Program-made: the position numbers and the translations under genes
Notes under the pieces: model-generated
Databases searched by the model: none
What the model saw: the letters and a program-made list of their open reading frames with translations, nothing else
What the model was told of the DNA's origin: nothing
Shown here: piece after piece, positions 31,364 through 42,689 of the stretch
How the letters are laid out: each line of letters starts with the position of its first letter
Position numbering within the stretch: position 1 is the first letter of the stretch
NCBI GenBank assembly: GCA_023014335.1
Contig: JAECYW010000019.1
Span: 372,001-436,000, forward strand
Origin: Galerina marginata
Taxonomy: Eukaryota > Basidiomycota > Agaricomycetes > Agaricales > Galerinaceae
Length of the DNA stretch: 64,000 bases
Direction of reading: 5' to 3'

Positions 31364-32457
31364 TTAGGGTCCCAGGTCAAAAAAAAAACAAAGTAAAATG
31401 GTAACTCTATTTATAGCTCGTACTCGTCGAGACAGATCCAAGGCTATACGAGCATAGCCAAAACTACCACGGGACTGAAAAACTATCAATTCAATGAATT
31501 GTTCCTCGGGCCAAGAAAGGTCAGCCCTGATTCCGCGAGCAGCTCTGATCTGCTCGAAGCCGTCTTTCAGAAATACGCGAAGGTTGTTAAACACGTTAAC
31601 GTCGTCCATAAGGTCCATAGAGCGGGTAATCGACTTTAGCGCTGGTGCATTAAAGGTAGTCGTGATGTGAAGCTCGGGGCGGCTGAATATGAGGAATTTG
31701 ATTCGTCCAGCTAGTCGGCGGGCGGTGTCTTCAAGGATGGCGAGTATCCGTTTCTGGGCGTCTTCATCGCCACATTTATCGAGCCCGTCGATGATGATTG
31801 TTCGCGGGATTCGGAAAGCGGCGCTTGTGGATAGGGATAGGACGGGTACGGTAATGAGTTGCTCTACTTGCGTTTCTGGCGAGCGATGGAAAATGATGGG
31901 ATCCTTCTCGACAGCTTGTGCGATGTGGGGCTGGAGTTCAGGGATACTGAAAGCCATTTGGAAGGCGATTGTCGGTATAAGATATTTTTCGAGGCGTTGG
32001 CTTTCGTCCTCAATCGTAGAGGAACCTGAATCTGGCGGAAAGAAACTCGCTGCGAGTTGGTGTTTTTTGGCCTGTGCGGCTGCATACGAACCTGCTATGG
32101 CTGATTTCCCGACCTTAGCTGGGCCGAAGAGCCATAGGATGTGTGATGGATTTGAGTCTTCTGCGCCCAGAGTCTGAGCCCAGTCTTCCAGCGTCTGGAG
32201 AACAGCAGTGCGTGTGCCGGGATGGCATCTTGGATTGTGGGCGCTGTTCGTGTCGTGCGTGGCATCGAATGCGACATGGCCTTTGAATGATTCCTGGATA
32301 GCTGGGGTTTTTGATTGTTAGAAGAGAAGAAGGAGGATGGTAAAAATGGTCGGCGCTTACTGCGACGATGACGATTGGGCCGTTTCTTGAGACGACCGTT
32401 GTTGATGAATGTGCCGCCTGTGACGAGCATGGAACCGCTAGGAGCGAAGATCGACAT
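31364..32457 (-). CDS. N4: truncated NACHT P-loop NTPase
   Basis: Exons 32361-32457 (MSIFAPSGSMLVTGG) and 31364-32301, 344 residues; the intron is 59 bp, 4 bp longer than in most copies. Walker A GPAKVGKSA, Walker B IIIDGLDKCGDED, sensor FSRPELH. One Phe codon is missing from the FFFPP stretch, in frame. The C-terminal part reads FQSRGSFGYARIALDLSRRV and runs into the poly-T tail. Otherwise typical of the family. Confidence 0.87.
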
Positions 32458-32851
32458 AAGACAAGGTGTTGACTCTGTGAGGGGACGACGACGTGGGGTG
32501 GTGGAGGGAAGGAGGAAGAGATGTTGCCTGGCCCACGAGGCACTGGGCAGTGTCCGGTGACTAGTGAGGCGCGAAATGAAATCAGAGTATGCTGCTACTC
32601 TGCTATGTGCCCTTTCGTAAAGGCCTGGACTACCTGGACAATGCGAGGACCGTGGCTACTAGCTGAAAGTGAGGCATACGTATGGATATTTGTCGTTTTC
32701 ACCAGTTGTCTAGTAGGAGTCCTTATCCACTAAGTTGGAGAGCAGTTATTGGAGAATTTTGTCCAGCTCGAAGGTGTCATAGAATTGTAAAACCGTGACA
32801 AGACAGCCAGGTACTTCAGTTCTCTGATTGGAAGGATTCTAAGTCGACCAG

Positions 32852-33058
32852 TGTAGTAGTGGACTCTGGCCCGGGAAGGCCGAGCACTGATTAGATTAGA
32901 TAGTATCAGTAGCACAGCTTGTCCGTATGTAGACGGACGCGGTCCAGTGACGAACCAACCTTTGCTTGCCTCTTGCCATCGCGTGCGACGCGGTTCCGCA
33001 CTGCTCGACGCGTCTCCGAGCCTGAGCCGCCCAGGTCCGGACGGATTGGACTACTCCA
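32852..33058 (+). repeat. 5' LTR of the 3.6 kb element
   Basis: 207 bp, TG..CA ends; same sequence as the right LTR as far as can be read by eye. Confidence 0.93.
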
Positions 33059-33060
33059 TC

Positions 33061-33076
33061 TGGTGACAACAGAGCG
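33061..33076 (+). other. Primer-binding site of the 3.6 kb element
   Basis: TGGTGACAACAGAGCG starts 2 nt after the LTR and is the complement of a tRNA 3' end that includes CCA. The tRNA identity was not determined. Confidence 0.8.
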
Positions 33077-33645
33077 ATTCGATACTGTCGCTTTTTCGTG
33101 CTTTTTCTCAGCTTCATCCTGCCAGCAGACAGTCCGACATTTTGACATTTCGCGACAACAGCATCCCATCCGAAAACCAGACAACTCCGAGAACCGAACC
33201 ACCAGATTCACACTACCTGCCAACCTGCACCCACTGCCCTCACCAGAACTGTGAAATTCCGACAGCTGTCGAGAAACTCCGCGCCTGCCGTTTTACCCCA
33301 CTGCCGTCACACTGTCATGCCAGCTGCCACTGCCGAGAAGCGCGCGCGTCAACGCGCCAACAAGGTTTCGCGGACCGAATCCGTTACACCACCCATCGTG
33401 CCATTAGCTGGAACCCCAGAGCTCGTGACTCTATCTGTTAGGCCAGCTGCTCCCACTACCACGACGCCGACATCTGCAGTTGTAGATGAGCCACCTGTAC
33501 GGCCATCCACAGCCGCCAATTCCGTCGCGCTCGAAGCGACTCCTTTTGCGACCGCCATAGCAGCTGCCACCGCTTTACCTGCTTCCTCCGCACTTCCCAG
33601 TCCCGTTCCCAAACTCACCACCAAGCCTTCGCGGACCGAACCTGC

Positions 33646-33790
33646 TGTTGGAGTTTGTGATCCCGATTCGGGTATTTACAGTTGTTATCACCAGATACTT
33701 TGTCCTTCCTCTCGTTCGTTCTCCTCCTTTACCTCTTACCACCATGTCGTAGCACGCTTATGCGATACCTCGCCATTTCATATTCCAACA
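33646..33790 (+). repeat. 5' LTR of the miniature element
   Basis: 145 bp with terminal TGTTGGA/TCCAACA inverted ends. Confidence 0.93.
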
Positions 33791-34568
33791 GGTTATGGGC
33801 CCCGCGCTCTGCGCGATCTCTCTTCTCTCTAAACAAACATCCTCCACTGGAACACCGTGTATTCCTGTTCTCGCCCTCGAAAACTTGATCTCTCATATCA
33901 TCACCAACGCCTAGGCCGAATTCCTTTTTCAATCTTCGACACCCTCGCTGTTACAGTTTTCTAGCACCACGTTTATCTGCTATATCTCGCCGTCGACTTT
34001 CCTTGCGAAACCCCGCCATTTTGCCTGATTTGTGGGCTTTTACTCGCATCATCACGCCGCTTACTCTACTCTTGCGAAACCTTGATGACCTTGCCCTCGA
34101 CTTCAGTCGCCCATACCGACACCAGTTGCCCATATCGACTTCGGTCACCTTAGCTTTCTCGCCGACTTCGGCACCTTACCATGTTCGATTTTGATCGCCT
34201 TACCCAACTCGACTTCGGTCGCCTTACCTCGATTTCGATCGCCTTACCTCGACTGTGGTCGCCTTACCTCGCCGATTTTCATCGCCCTACCTTGCCGATT
34301 TTAGTCGCCTCACCTCGATTTCTTTCGCCTTACCCCGACTTCGGTCGCCTTACCTCGACTTCGGTCGCCTTACCTCAAGCTCCATTTTCCTATGTTGTCA
34401 CGCCATCAGCTATATAGTATCACTCTCATCTCGACTCTCGACACTCTACGTTATTTTATTACTTCTTTCTCGGTATTGCATTCCATTACTACCTACATAT
34501 TCCCTTCATCGGTCTCTCTCTCCCTTTTCCACCTTCGACCCGTTTCCCGTCGTCTCGTTGAGGGGGCG

Positions 34569-34713
34569 TGTTGGAGTTTGTGATCCCGATTCGGGTATTT
34601 ACAGTTGTTATCACCAGATACTTTGTCCTTCCTCTCGTTCGTTCTCCTCCTTTACCTCTTACCACCATGTCGTAGCACGCTTATGCGATACCTCGCCATT
34701 TCATATTCCAACA
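34569..34713 (+). repeat. 3' LTR of the miniature element
   Basis: 145 bp, same sequence as the left LTR, followed by the CCTGC duplication. Confidence 0.93.
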
Positions 34714-36230
34714 CCTGCTACAACCTCCATCGTGCCACCAGCTAAATCCCCACTACCTTCCGAGTCTGCCACTTCCACTTCCGCTTCCACTCTGCCTACG
34801 TTCGTCGATACAGATTCAGATGAATCAACCCATAAACTCAGCTGCGAAACTGCCAACAGACGCAGTTCGAGTTACTCGAACCGAGCTCGCCAATATGTTA
34901 CGCCAGTCATATGCTCAGGGAACCGAACATGGGTGGAAGGAAAATGTGGGCCGCGCGAAAGAGCGACTTCAAGCTGACTACGAGAAGGATATGCAGGACG
35001 CAACTACAAAATTCGGACTCCACGAGAAGTTAATTCGTGAGGAAGAATTCGAACGCGGTTTCAAGGATGGCCGCGATGTTGGTCGCAATACCCAGCTCGC
35101 TTCGGTGAACGAGCGTCTCAAAGCTGAGTACCAGAAGCGTCATCTGGAAGCGTTAGAAAGTTTTGCCTCATGTTCTCAAGAGGTCGGCAACGAAGAATTT
35201 ATCCGCGGATTCACCAGTGGTCGTGACACAGCCGTTCGTGACGAATTGGAGCGTCAGGTGTCTCTCCTGTCCTGCCGCGTCAACTCTGGTATGCAAACGG
35301 ACATACTACAACCACGCCAATGCCTCCGCGTCGACTTCAGCTCCCAAACCGATCTCCCAGAACCCACCCGCTTCATTTCCGTTGGCTTTGGTACTCAAAC
35401 CGATCCATTGGAACCAGAGCTCTCTATTCCACTGCTACCTATCCCCATCATCTCGTCTAATCTCATCATTAATTCCCCAGATATATCAACTCATTTTTCA
35501 CCTGTTCCTTCCTCACCCATTCCTGACCTATTAGCATTATCTACATTCACCTCACTTTCGGACAATCCACTTACAATTATTTCTAAACCTAAACCCGACT
35601 CCCTTTCACCTTCATCCTTACCTTTTAATGTTCTACCCCATCCTATTAAACCTTCTTCTCCTTTTATTCAATCCTTCCCTTACTATAAACGGCCAATTAC
35701 CCCTCCATTAAAATCAGTACCTCATCCCAAGCCTCCCTCTATTTTAAATCCCCCATCAACTTTTTTATAGTCTGATGAACCCTCCGACATCCCAGTACTT
35801 TCACAACCACCGCCTATACCTCTCTTATCATCCGAAAAAACTGCTCCATTCCCTGCTCGTGACTTTTCTGAGTTGCGATCTGGCGCAAATCCATGGCGGA
35901 CTTTACGACATCAGAATGGACATGACCGTCGCCTTTCAACTAGGCCTTTCATTCAACCTTGTCGACAATATTTCCAACCTCCATATACTTCAAACTATGT
36001 TTCTAATATTCCACATGCCCATACACCTCGCCCATATGCCCATGTTCCCCATGCTTCCTACCCCAGCTTAACCCACCCATCACCACCAGACCCCCCACCA
36101 CCTTTGGACTGGGATGTTGACCCCCGACTTCTTGAGCTGAGCCGTGTCTTGAAAACCTTGGGGTGGGTCCGGCCTTCGACACCAAGACCTTGAGATAGGC
36201 TTTCATGATGCAACGTGGACGTTGCATTTG

Positions 36231-36244
36231 TGAAGGTGGGCACA
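36231..36244 (+). other. Polypurine tract of the 3.6 kb element
   Basis: TGAAGGTGGGCACA immediately before the right LTR. Confidence 0.65.
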
Positions 36245-36451
36245 TGTAGTAGTGGACTCTGGCCCGGGAAGGCCGAGCACTGATTAGATTAGATAGTATC
36301 AGTAGCACAGCTTGTCCGTATGTAGACGGACGCGGTCCAGTGACGAACCAACCTTTGCTTGCCTCTTGCCATCGCGTGCGACGCGGTTCCGCACTGCTCG
36401 ACGCGTCTCCGAGCCTGAGCCGCCCAGGTCCGGACGGATTGGACTACTCCA
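36245..36451 (+). repeat. 3' LTR of the 3.6 kb element
   Basis: 207 bp copy, identical to 32852-33058 by eye, followed by CCAG. Confidence 0.93.
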
Positions 36452-36539
36452 CCAGGATCTCTTCAGCACGATTCCAAGGCATTTTCTGTAGCAAGATTTT
36501 AGCAGACTATCAAAGCGCGACCGATCATACAAATTGAAG

Positions 36540-38670
36540 CAGTGCCATGCTATTTGTTCGTGTTATTATGTCAGGAGGATGTCCTGTCTTCTTTTCGCGG
36601 TTACTTACAGCCTCAGGATGACCTCCAAAGGCAAAGGCAAATCGTCTGCCGAAGAGCTCGAGGACACCGAAGTTTCCCATCAGTGCCCCCAACTGACCTC
36701 AAGCAGCTCCTCCCTGCCCTCACAGGCCACACCCTCCGGGCAAACCCACCCTTAACCACTCCCAACTGCCCCTCCCCGCAACCTAACCGAGTGCGACGCC
36801 TCGGGTGACCTCGATTGACCGGCTGGGCATAAACTACATCCTCCATGCGGCGCCTCTCTCCCCATCCCGCGCTCCTCGCCCGTTTGCACGCAGCGGCTTT
36901 CTTCATCCCGCCGATGTCGTACAACCCCTCCGCGCCGTTCGCGTACGTGCAGCTCGCGAACGGGCCCGTGATCAGCCTCTCGCATGGGGATCCTCGACCA
37001 CAACCAGTCTGGGTATAACAACAACCACGACACGGACGCGGATGTTGATGGGGTGTCTGACGATGAGCTCAGGCCCTATGACGCAGGCCAGACGCAGACG
37101 CAGATGGCACTACTGAAACCATACCCGTCGATCATCACCTCCAAACCTCAGGCCTGAACACGAGCTCCAACCCGCTGCTAGTGGCTAGACAGGTACTAGG
37201 AGGCTCGGGTTCGTCTAGGAGTACGGGCGCGACCTCGTCCTATCCCAGCCCAGCTCCCATTCCCACAGCACCGAGACCAAACGAGGATGAGCTCAAACTC
37301 GCCTCCAAGCGGCACTTATCTCACTGCCTCTGCCTCTTGTTTTGCCTCTACATTTATTTCTGCGTCTCCCGGTGCTCCGACCTTGGCTCTCCACACCGTC
37401 AGTACCAGTGCGTGGAGGTAACCCTACGTCCACGTCCGCCGCCGCCGCCCTTGCAGGAGTCCAACTTGACCAGGAACAGGATCACCACCAACACCAGCAA
37501 TACCCCCTACCGCCAACAGCATCTCCAGGACCCACGCTGACAACACTGCTACTACCAACAACCCCGCTAACAACCCCGCTAACAACTCTGACACAACCAC
37601 CACAAACTCAGAGCGGGAAGACGCGATCGAGCTACCATCGCTACGCCCACAACAATGTCAGTGGACGTACTAGAGGCGGTAAACCCACGTCCAAGTCCAC
37701 CTTCACGTCCTCGGGTCCCTCCGCCCTCGCACTAGTGCCCGACTTGACCAGGAACAGCACGAACAGCGCCAGCAACGCACCGCCAATAACTCCAACAATC
37801 CCGTCAACAACTCTAACACCACCACCATAGGAAAGGGACGCGGACGCGGACTCGGACGCAGACCTGCTCGCCGAGTCGAGCGGGTTAACTGGAGATGAGG
37901 AAGGACGAGCGCGAGAGCGAGAGGATGACGCTGGCACGAGGTGTCGCTTTTGCTGCGAGTTCAAGTTTGGGTGTGGGGGCTGGGCTGGGCTGAGGCTGGT
38001 CAGCTAGAACCGCAAAACGCAAACGCAAACGGAAGGGCGAGCACAATTTAACGCACAAGCACGAATAGACATGGAAGCTCGGGCTGAGGCGGACGGAATC
38101 TACGACTAGGACTACAAGTACGATTGCACCTCGAGATGAACGAGTCAAGCAGCCTGGGAGGTCGTTGGCAATGGAGGTGGAAGTGGAGTCGGCGGGTGCG
38201 GACGATGACTCTGTCCTTATCGTACGCCCTTGGTATATGCTAAGCGGGAATGAGAGCAGCCAGAGTCGGAGCCAGAGTCGAACTTGTGAATCAGGTATGT
38301 TTTGTCATTTCTACGAGTCCGACTACATCATCGTCACCGTTGGCTGAATATTATTTTTTTTCTTGGGTCGTACAGGCTAATCATCTACGCCCACACCCAC
38401 CTCTGCCTGCGCCTCCATATTCGGTGCAAGACCAAGAACCACCACTCCTTCAGTTGCACCTGCGCCCGCGCCCGTCTCTGCTTCTGCTTCCGCGCGTAAA
38501 GTTCCGATGGGAGCTGCGAGGTCGCATGCCAGCGTGATATGGAGCATCAACGTCTCCCACAATTTTTTTTTTGGCTTTCCTCATGCCGTTTTTCGAGACT
38601 GGAGCGCATGATGGGGCTTATAGCCAAACATTGGGTACAGAATTCGAAACCGTATATTATGTTTTTCTAT
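36540..38670 (+). pseudogene. X2: decayed, shortened copy of the X gene
   Basis: The start codon region ATGACCTCCAAAGGCAAAGG at about 36618 matches the MSSKGKG start of X5, followed by the EELED block, then frameshifts and stops. As in X1, X3 and X4, the sequence jumps after LPHG (about 36985) to the DADGVSDDEL-like block, then covers parts of the middle region and the RSxLSxNESxQSR block (about 38215-38285). It then has the intron before a short last exon. The end GGAGCTGCGAGGTCGCATGC is shared with X1, X3 and X4 but not with X5. Confidence 0.75.
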
Positions 38671-38689
38671 GAGTACATTTAAGTAGCAA

Positions 38690-39110
38690 GGATATAACCA
38701 AATAGATCAGAAACACCTCATTGCACGTAGAAAGACATTGAAACAAATATATTAAATTCTACGAACGTCTATTCAACAGAACGAACTACTAGGATTCACA
38801 TGCACATTGCTTGAGTTAGAGTGGCCTCGACCTTTCAAATTTCTCAAGTACACCTGCCTGCCTTCCTTCATTCCGTACTCCTCCAATCAGCATGTCCTTA
38901 AAGGTAAGCTCCCATGCACAACCACCGACGCATGGCGTGAGCCATGAGCTGGAACACGTCTGCTATTAATGAAATAGGCCAGGGCGGTAAGGACAGCGTA
39001 GGGAGGGGAAAGGGGAAAGCAAGGAAATATTGGTGGCAGAAGCCTGCTCGACGAAGTGGGGAAAGTCAAGCAACTAGGGCCAGATGAATGTAAGGCCTTT
39101 TCCTCACGAA
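38690..39110. repeat. Flank repeat F, copy 2
   Basis: Matches 30600-30980 from TTGCACGTAGAAAGA to the GGCAGAAGCCTGCTCGACGA motif, with two small indels. Here it directly follows X2 and precedes N5. Confidence 0.75.
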
Positions 39111-39266
39111 TAGGAAAGATCACAGAACAAGGAGTGTCAGGAGGAGGGGTCTTATTTTGCACACCCGTCAAAATAATCCGGACGCGGGAATGATATGCGA
39201 AACGAAGGAGCCTGATGCAAAAGTTGATCTAAAAATAGCGACAGAGAATTGCCTTACCAGGCAAAT

Positions 39267-40347
39267 TCAGGTCAAAAAAAAAAGTAAAACAGGAACTTTA
39301 TTTATAGCTCGTACTCGTCGAGACAGACCCAAGGCTATACGAACGTAGCCAAATCTACCACGGGACTGAAAAACAATCAATTCAATGAACTGTTCCTCGA
39401 GCCAAGAAAGGTTAGCCTTGATCCCGCGAGCGGCTCTGAATTGCTCTAAGCCGTCTTTCAAAAAGACGCGAATGTCGTTAAATACGTTGACGTCGTCCGT
39501 CAGGTCCATAGGGTGGGTAATCGACTTCAGCGCTGGTAGATTAAAGGTAGTCATGATGTGAGGCTCGGAGCAGCTGAATATGATGAATTTAATCCGTCCA
39601 GATAGTCGGCGGGCGGTGTCTTGAATGATGGAGAGTATGCGTTTCTGAGCATCTTGATCGCCGCATTTATCGAGCCCGTCGATGATGATTGTTTGCGGGA
39701 CTCGGAAGGCGGGCCTTGCACCTAAGGATAGAACGGGCGCGATGATGAGTTGCTCCACCTGAGTTTCTGCTGATTGATGGAAGATAATGGGGTTATTCTC
39801 GACGGCTTGTGCGATGTGGGGCTGGAGTTCTGGGACATTGAAAGCCATTTGGAAGGCAATCGTTGGGGCGAGGTATTTTTCGAGGCCTTCGTTTTTGTCC
39901 CCGTCTGTAGAGTCGCCTGATCCTGGCGGAAAGAAAAAACTCGCTGCGAGCCGGCGCTCCTTGTACTGCGCGGCTGCAAATGAGCCAGCTATAGCTGATT
40001 TTCCGACTTGTGCTGGGCCAAAAAGCCATAGGATATGTGATGAATTTGAGTCTTCTGCGCTCCGAGCCTGAGAGCAGTCGTCTAGCGCCTTGAGGACCGA
40101 GATACGCGTGCCAGGATGGCATCTTGGGTTGTCAGCGCTGTTAGTGTCGTGGGTAGCATCGAGTGCGATGTGTCCTTTGAACAATTTTTGAATAGCTAGG
40201 ATTTTGCATTTGTTAAAAGAGAGGAAGGGGTGAAGATGGTCGGCGCTTACTGCGACGATGCCGATTGGGCTGTTTCTTGAGTTGAACATTGTTGATATAT
40301 GTCCCGCCTGTGACGAGCATGGAACCGTTTGGAGCGAAGATTGACAT
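39267..40347 (-). CDS. N5: truncated NACHT P-loop NTPase
   Basis: Exons 40251-40347 (MSIFAPNGSMLVTGGTYI) and 39267-40195, intron 55 bp, 341 residues. Walker A GPAQVGKSA, Walker B IIIDGLDKCGDQ, sensor altered to FSCSEPH, where the Arg-Pro of the usual SRPE is lost. In family terms this could weaken nucleotide sensing. The C terminus runs through FQSRGRFGYVRIALGLSRRV into the poly-T. The promoter is of the conserved type. Confidence 0.87.
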
Positions 40348-40489
40348 AGGGGGAATGTGTAGGCTCTGAGAGGCCAGGGCGTCGTTGGGTGGTGGAGGGG
40401 AGGAGGAAGAGATGTTGACCGCTGGCACTGGCGTGTGAAATGGAATCCAAGTATCCCGCTACATGGCATTTCATAGCCATGGTACTTGG

Positions 40490-40512
40490 TGCCGTGTTTA
40501 TTTATACGAGCA
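40490..40512 (-). promoter_or_regulatory. TATA-like promoter element of N5
   Basis: On the minus strand, GTATAAATAAACAC lies about 150 bp upstream of the N5 ATG, at the same distance as in N6 and N8. The CTCGAG palindrome present in N6 and N8 is missing here. Confidence 0.5.
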
Positions 40513-40639
40513 TTGACAATATCGACAATCCGAGCGGCGAGGACCGGTGACTTCTAGCAAAAAATGCAATTAAAAAACCTCATAATACTCGTTGGTTTAT
40601 TTGTGCCTATCTGTTTGAAGCTCGGGTGCCTCTGAGTCT

Positions 40640-42230
40640 CTATAACCTGCGGATACTAATTAGTCCCCTGATCGTTCCAAGGTATTAATATTGCACTATA
40701 TGTCAAACACTGCCGTCTGAGTATATATAATAAACAAATATTCATCAAGATACACACTTTTTATGAGGGAAAAGTATCTTCCCGTGCAGTAATTTCCATG
40801 CTAAGGTTTCGTTACTCTCACTCAACGAAGACACGAGGAAGGTTCACAGCCAACGCACAAACTAAAACTGCCTACTTATCCTTTATCTATCCAGCCGGAA
40901 TCGAATTTGCATAGTCGGCTGGAAAAAGACACACAAAATATGAGTTTCTGGCATGAGTGAGAGCTTGAACTTACCGAGTCTTTATTATGAATATGAGCTC
41001 TTCGCTTCCATCGGCACCCATTTATTTGATCGTTACAGGAAGATGGTTGAAACTCTAATTGGAAATCTGGCTAATTCCATGAGAATGATATTGAGTCAGT
41101 CGGGTGATCATCTTAGCAAGGTATGAAGAAACACCACCTCAAGGCTTGCCGTACCTTGAGGGTATGGAAGACCTTTTGAGGTCGACAGATCCTAAAGGAC
41201 GAAAACATGAGTGAATTTGCGGCGAATTTGACCAAAACAAGGCGTACGAGTGCAATCGACTATGAAGCAGCCTGGAACGGAATTATAGCGTATGAAACCA
41301 GATATGGACCAAAGCTCTAACAGACGATTGCGGGGTGAGATGTCTTGGTTATCGTCCTAAGTGACGATTCGAATGAATGATGGTACGTACCTTGCATGGG
41401 GGGAAAGTACCTCCCTGGCGCGTTCATCTCCTTGAACATGAGAGGGGTTCGCCGTGATTAACATAAAACGCACCAAACTTCTGCTTATCTATGCAACCGA
41501 AATCGACGTCACCTAGTCGGCTAGAAAAAGACGTATAAAGTACAAGTTTCTGGGATAAGTGAGAGCTTGAACGTTGACTTACCGAGTCTTTGATATGGAG
41601 AGGATATCGGCTCTATCGCTTCCACGGACACCGCCTTGGTCGGTCTTTACAGGACTCAGAATGCGAACTATGATCGTCGAACTAGAAAATTCGCTGTATC
41701 GATTAGGGTGATATTGCCGGCCAGTCAGTCGGCTGATGATCTTCGTAAGATATACAAAAACCCCACCTGAAGGTTCGCCGTACTCTGACACTCCTGGAGA
41801 ACATTTTGAGGTCTACAGATCCTAAGGGCGAAAACACGAGTGGCTTTGGAGGGAAGTTGACTGAAAACCGGCATACAAGTGCATTCGACTTTGGAGCAGC
41901 CTGGATCGGATTGTTTTGTAATACGAAATAAGAAAATGGATGAGAGCTCTACTTGCTTTATGTAAGGGAAGATGACTGGCTGAAAGGGCTTCCTTTATCG
42001 TCCAAATCGACGTCTTTTGTTTGTGCGCGATCCACACCGGCACGGTGACCTGTTTACTCGCAATCAAAAAATAAAGACATGAGAAAGGTTAAAGCGCGCC
42101 AAACAAATCAGCCTAGCCAGAATTGAATTCACCTAGTCGGCTGAAAAAAAAGTGTAAATTACGAGTTTCCAGGATGAGTGAGAGCTTGAAGGCTAACCTA
42201 CCGAGTCTTCGATATGGAATATGAATGGTG
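40640..42230 (-). repeat. Z repeats, three units
   Basis: Three tandem degenerate units with the exon/intron marker GACTCGGTAAG..TTTTTCCAG/CCGACT at about 40893-41000, 41491-41600 and 42113-42210 (minus strand). The first is most like the unit at 23470. No unit has an open frame over its full length. Confidence 0.6.
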
Positions 42231-42689
42231 CGTTTGAGTTGAGGCTCAGGCCTTAGGTGTGGAGTGCAGTCCAAGTCATAGTATCCTACTACGTTCTTCG
42301 CCAATTTCAAAGCTGAGGTAAATTCAATAGCAGTACAGCTGAAGGTCGTTGTCAGAGAACGCCCTGCAGTTCAACTTCAAGGGCGGGAAGTCAAAAAGAA
42401 TGCATTTTTTATATATAGTCGGGTATACATCGCCATTGTTTTCTTGAGGATTCGGCATCCAGGTTCAGAAGGCGTCACGGTGGGCTGCCAGTGGAAAGGT
42501 GTTTGAGACTCGGAATCTCTCATAGAAATATTCGTCATGGTCTGATCGCGGCGAGTCATTGCAAGTAGGTCCTCATGAGAGATTGTCGCCTCGAGAGAAG
42601 GTGAAAATACGCCACAGAAATTTTGTCAGATGAAAAAGCAGAAATGTGAAGTTTTATGGTATCGTTTCAGCAGAGTATCAACCCGACAA
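42231..42689. other. Region upstream of X3
   Basis: Matches the sequence preceding X4 and X5 (for example the GTGCAGTCCRAGTC segment, and a block with GAGATTGTCGC). Cassette DNA without a gene of its own; probably the former X promoter region. Confidence 0.5.

Larger units (their letters stand above)
33646..34713 (+). mobile_element. Miniature LTR element (TRIM-like), Copia-type priming
   Basis: Two 145 bp LTRs (start TGTTGGAG, end TCCAACA) look identical and are flanked by a 5 bp target duplication CCTGC (33641-33645, 34714-34718). The 778 bp interior has no RT or integrase ORF, only C/T-rich repeats of TCGCCTTACCTCGA type (34190-34380). GGTTATGGGCCC directly after the left LTR resembles the complement of an initiator-tRNA anticodon arm, the half-tRNA primer used by Copia and Ty5. 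GAGGGGGCG before the right LTR is a polypurine tract. It is inserted within the gag-like ORF of the 3.6 kb element. Confidence 0.9.
33317..36193 (+). pseudogene. Gag-like ORF of the 3.6 kb element, interrupted
   Basis: The frame starts MPAATAEKRARQRANK and is Ala/Pro/Thr-rich up to 33645, where the miniature LTR element is inserted. It resumes after 34713 (TTSIVPPAKSPLP), changes frame by a small indel between about 34790 and 34850, continues as a helical, charged region (ELANMLRQSYAQG; two related stretches with GFKDGRDVG and GFTSGRDT) and three QTD motifs (GMQTD, SSQTD, GTQTD; 35290-35405). It is then broken by TAG at 35768 and ends at TGA 36191. About 600 codons in all. It has no pol motif or zinc knuckle. 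Gag identity is inferred from position and coiled-coil character. Confidence 0.65.
32852..36451 (+). mobile_element. Non-autonomous LTR retrotransposon (3.6 kb)
   Basis: Two 207 bp LTRs (start TGTAGTAGTGG, end ACTACTCCA) appear identical by eye. They are flanked by a 4 bp target duplication CCAG at 32848-32851 and 36452-36455. A primer-binding site and a polypurine tract are present, but no protease, RT or integrase is found: the interior holds only a gag-like ORF and a nested miniature element. Identical LTRs point to a very recent insertion, so it must have been moved by a related autonomous element. Insertion lies between N4 and X2. Confidence 0.92.
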
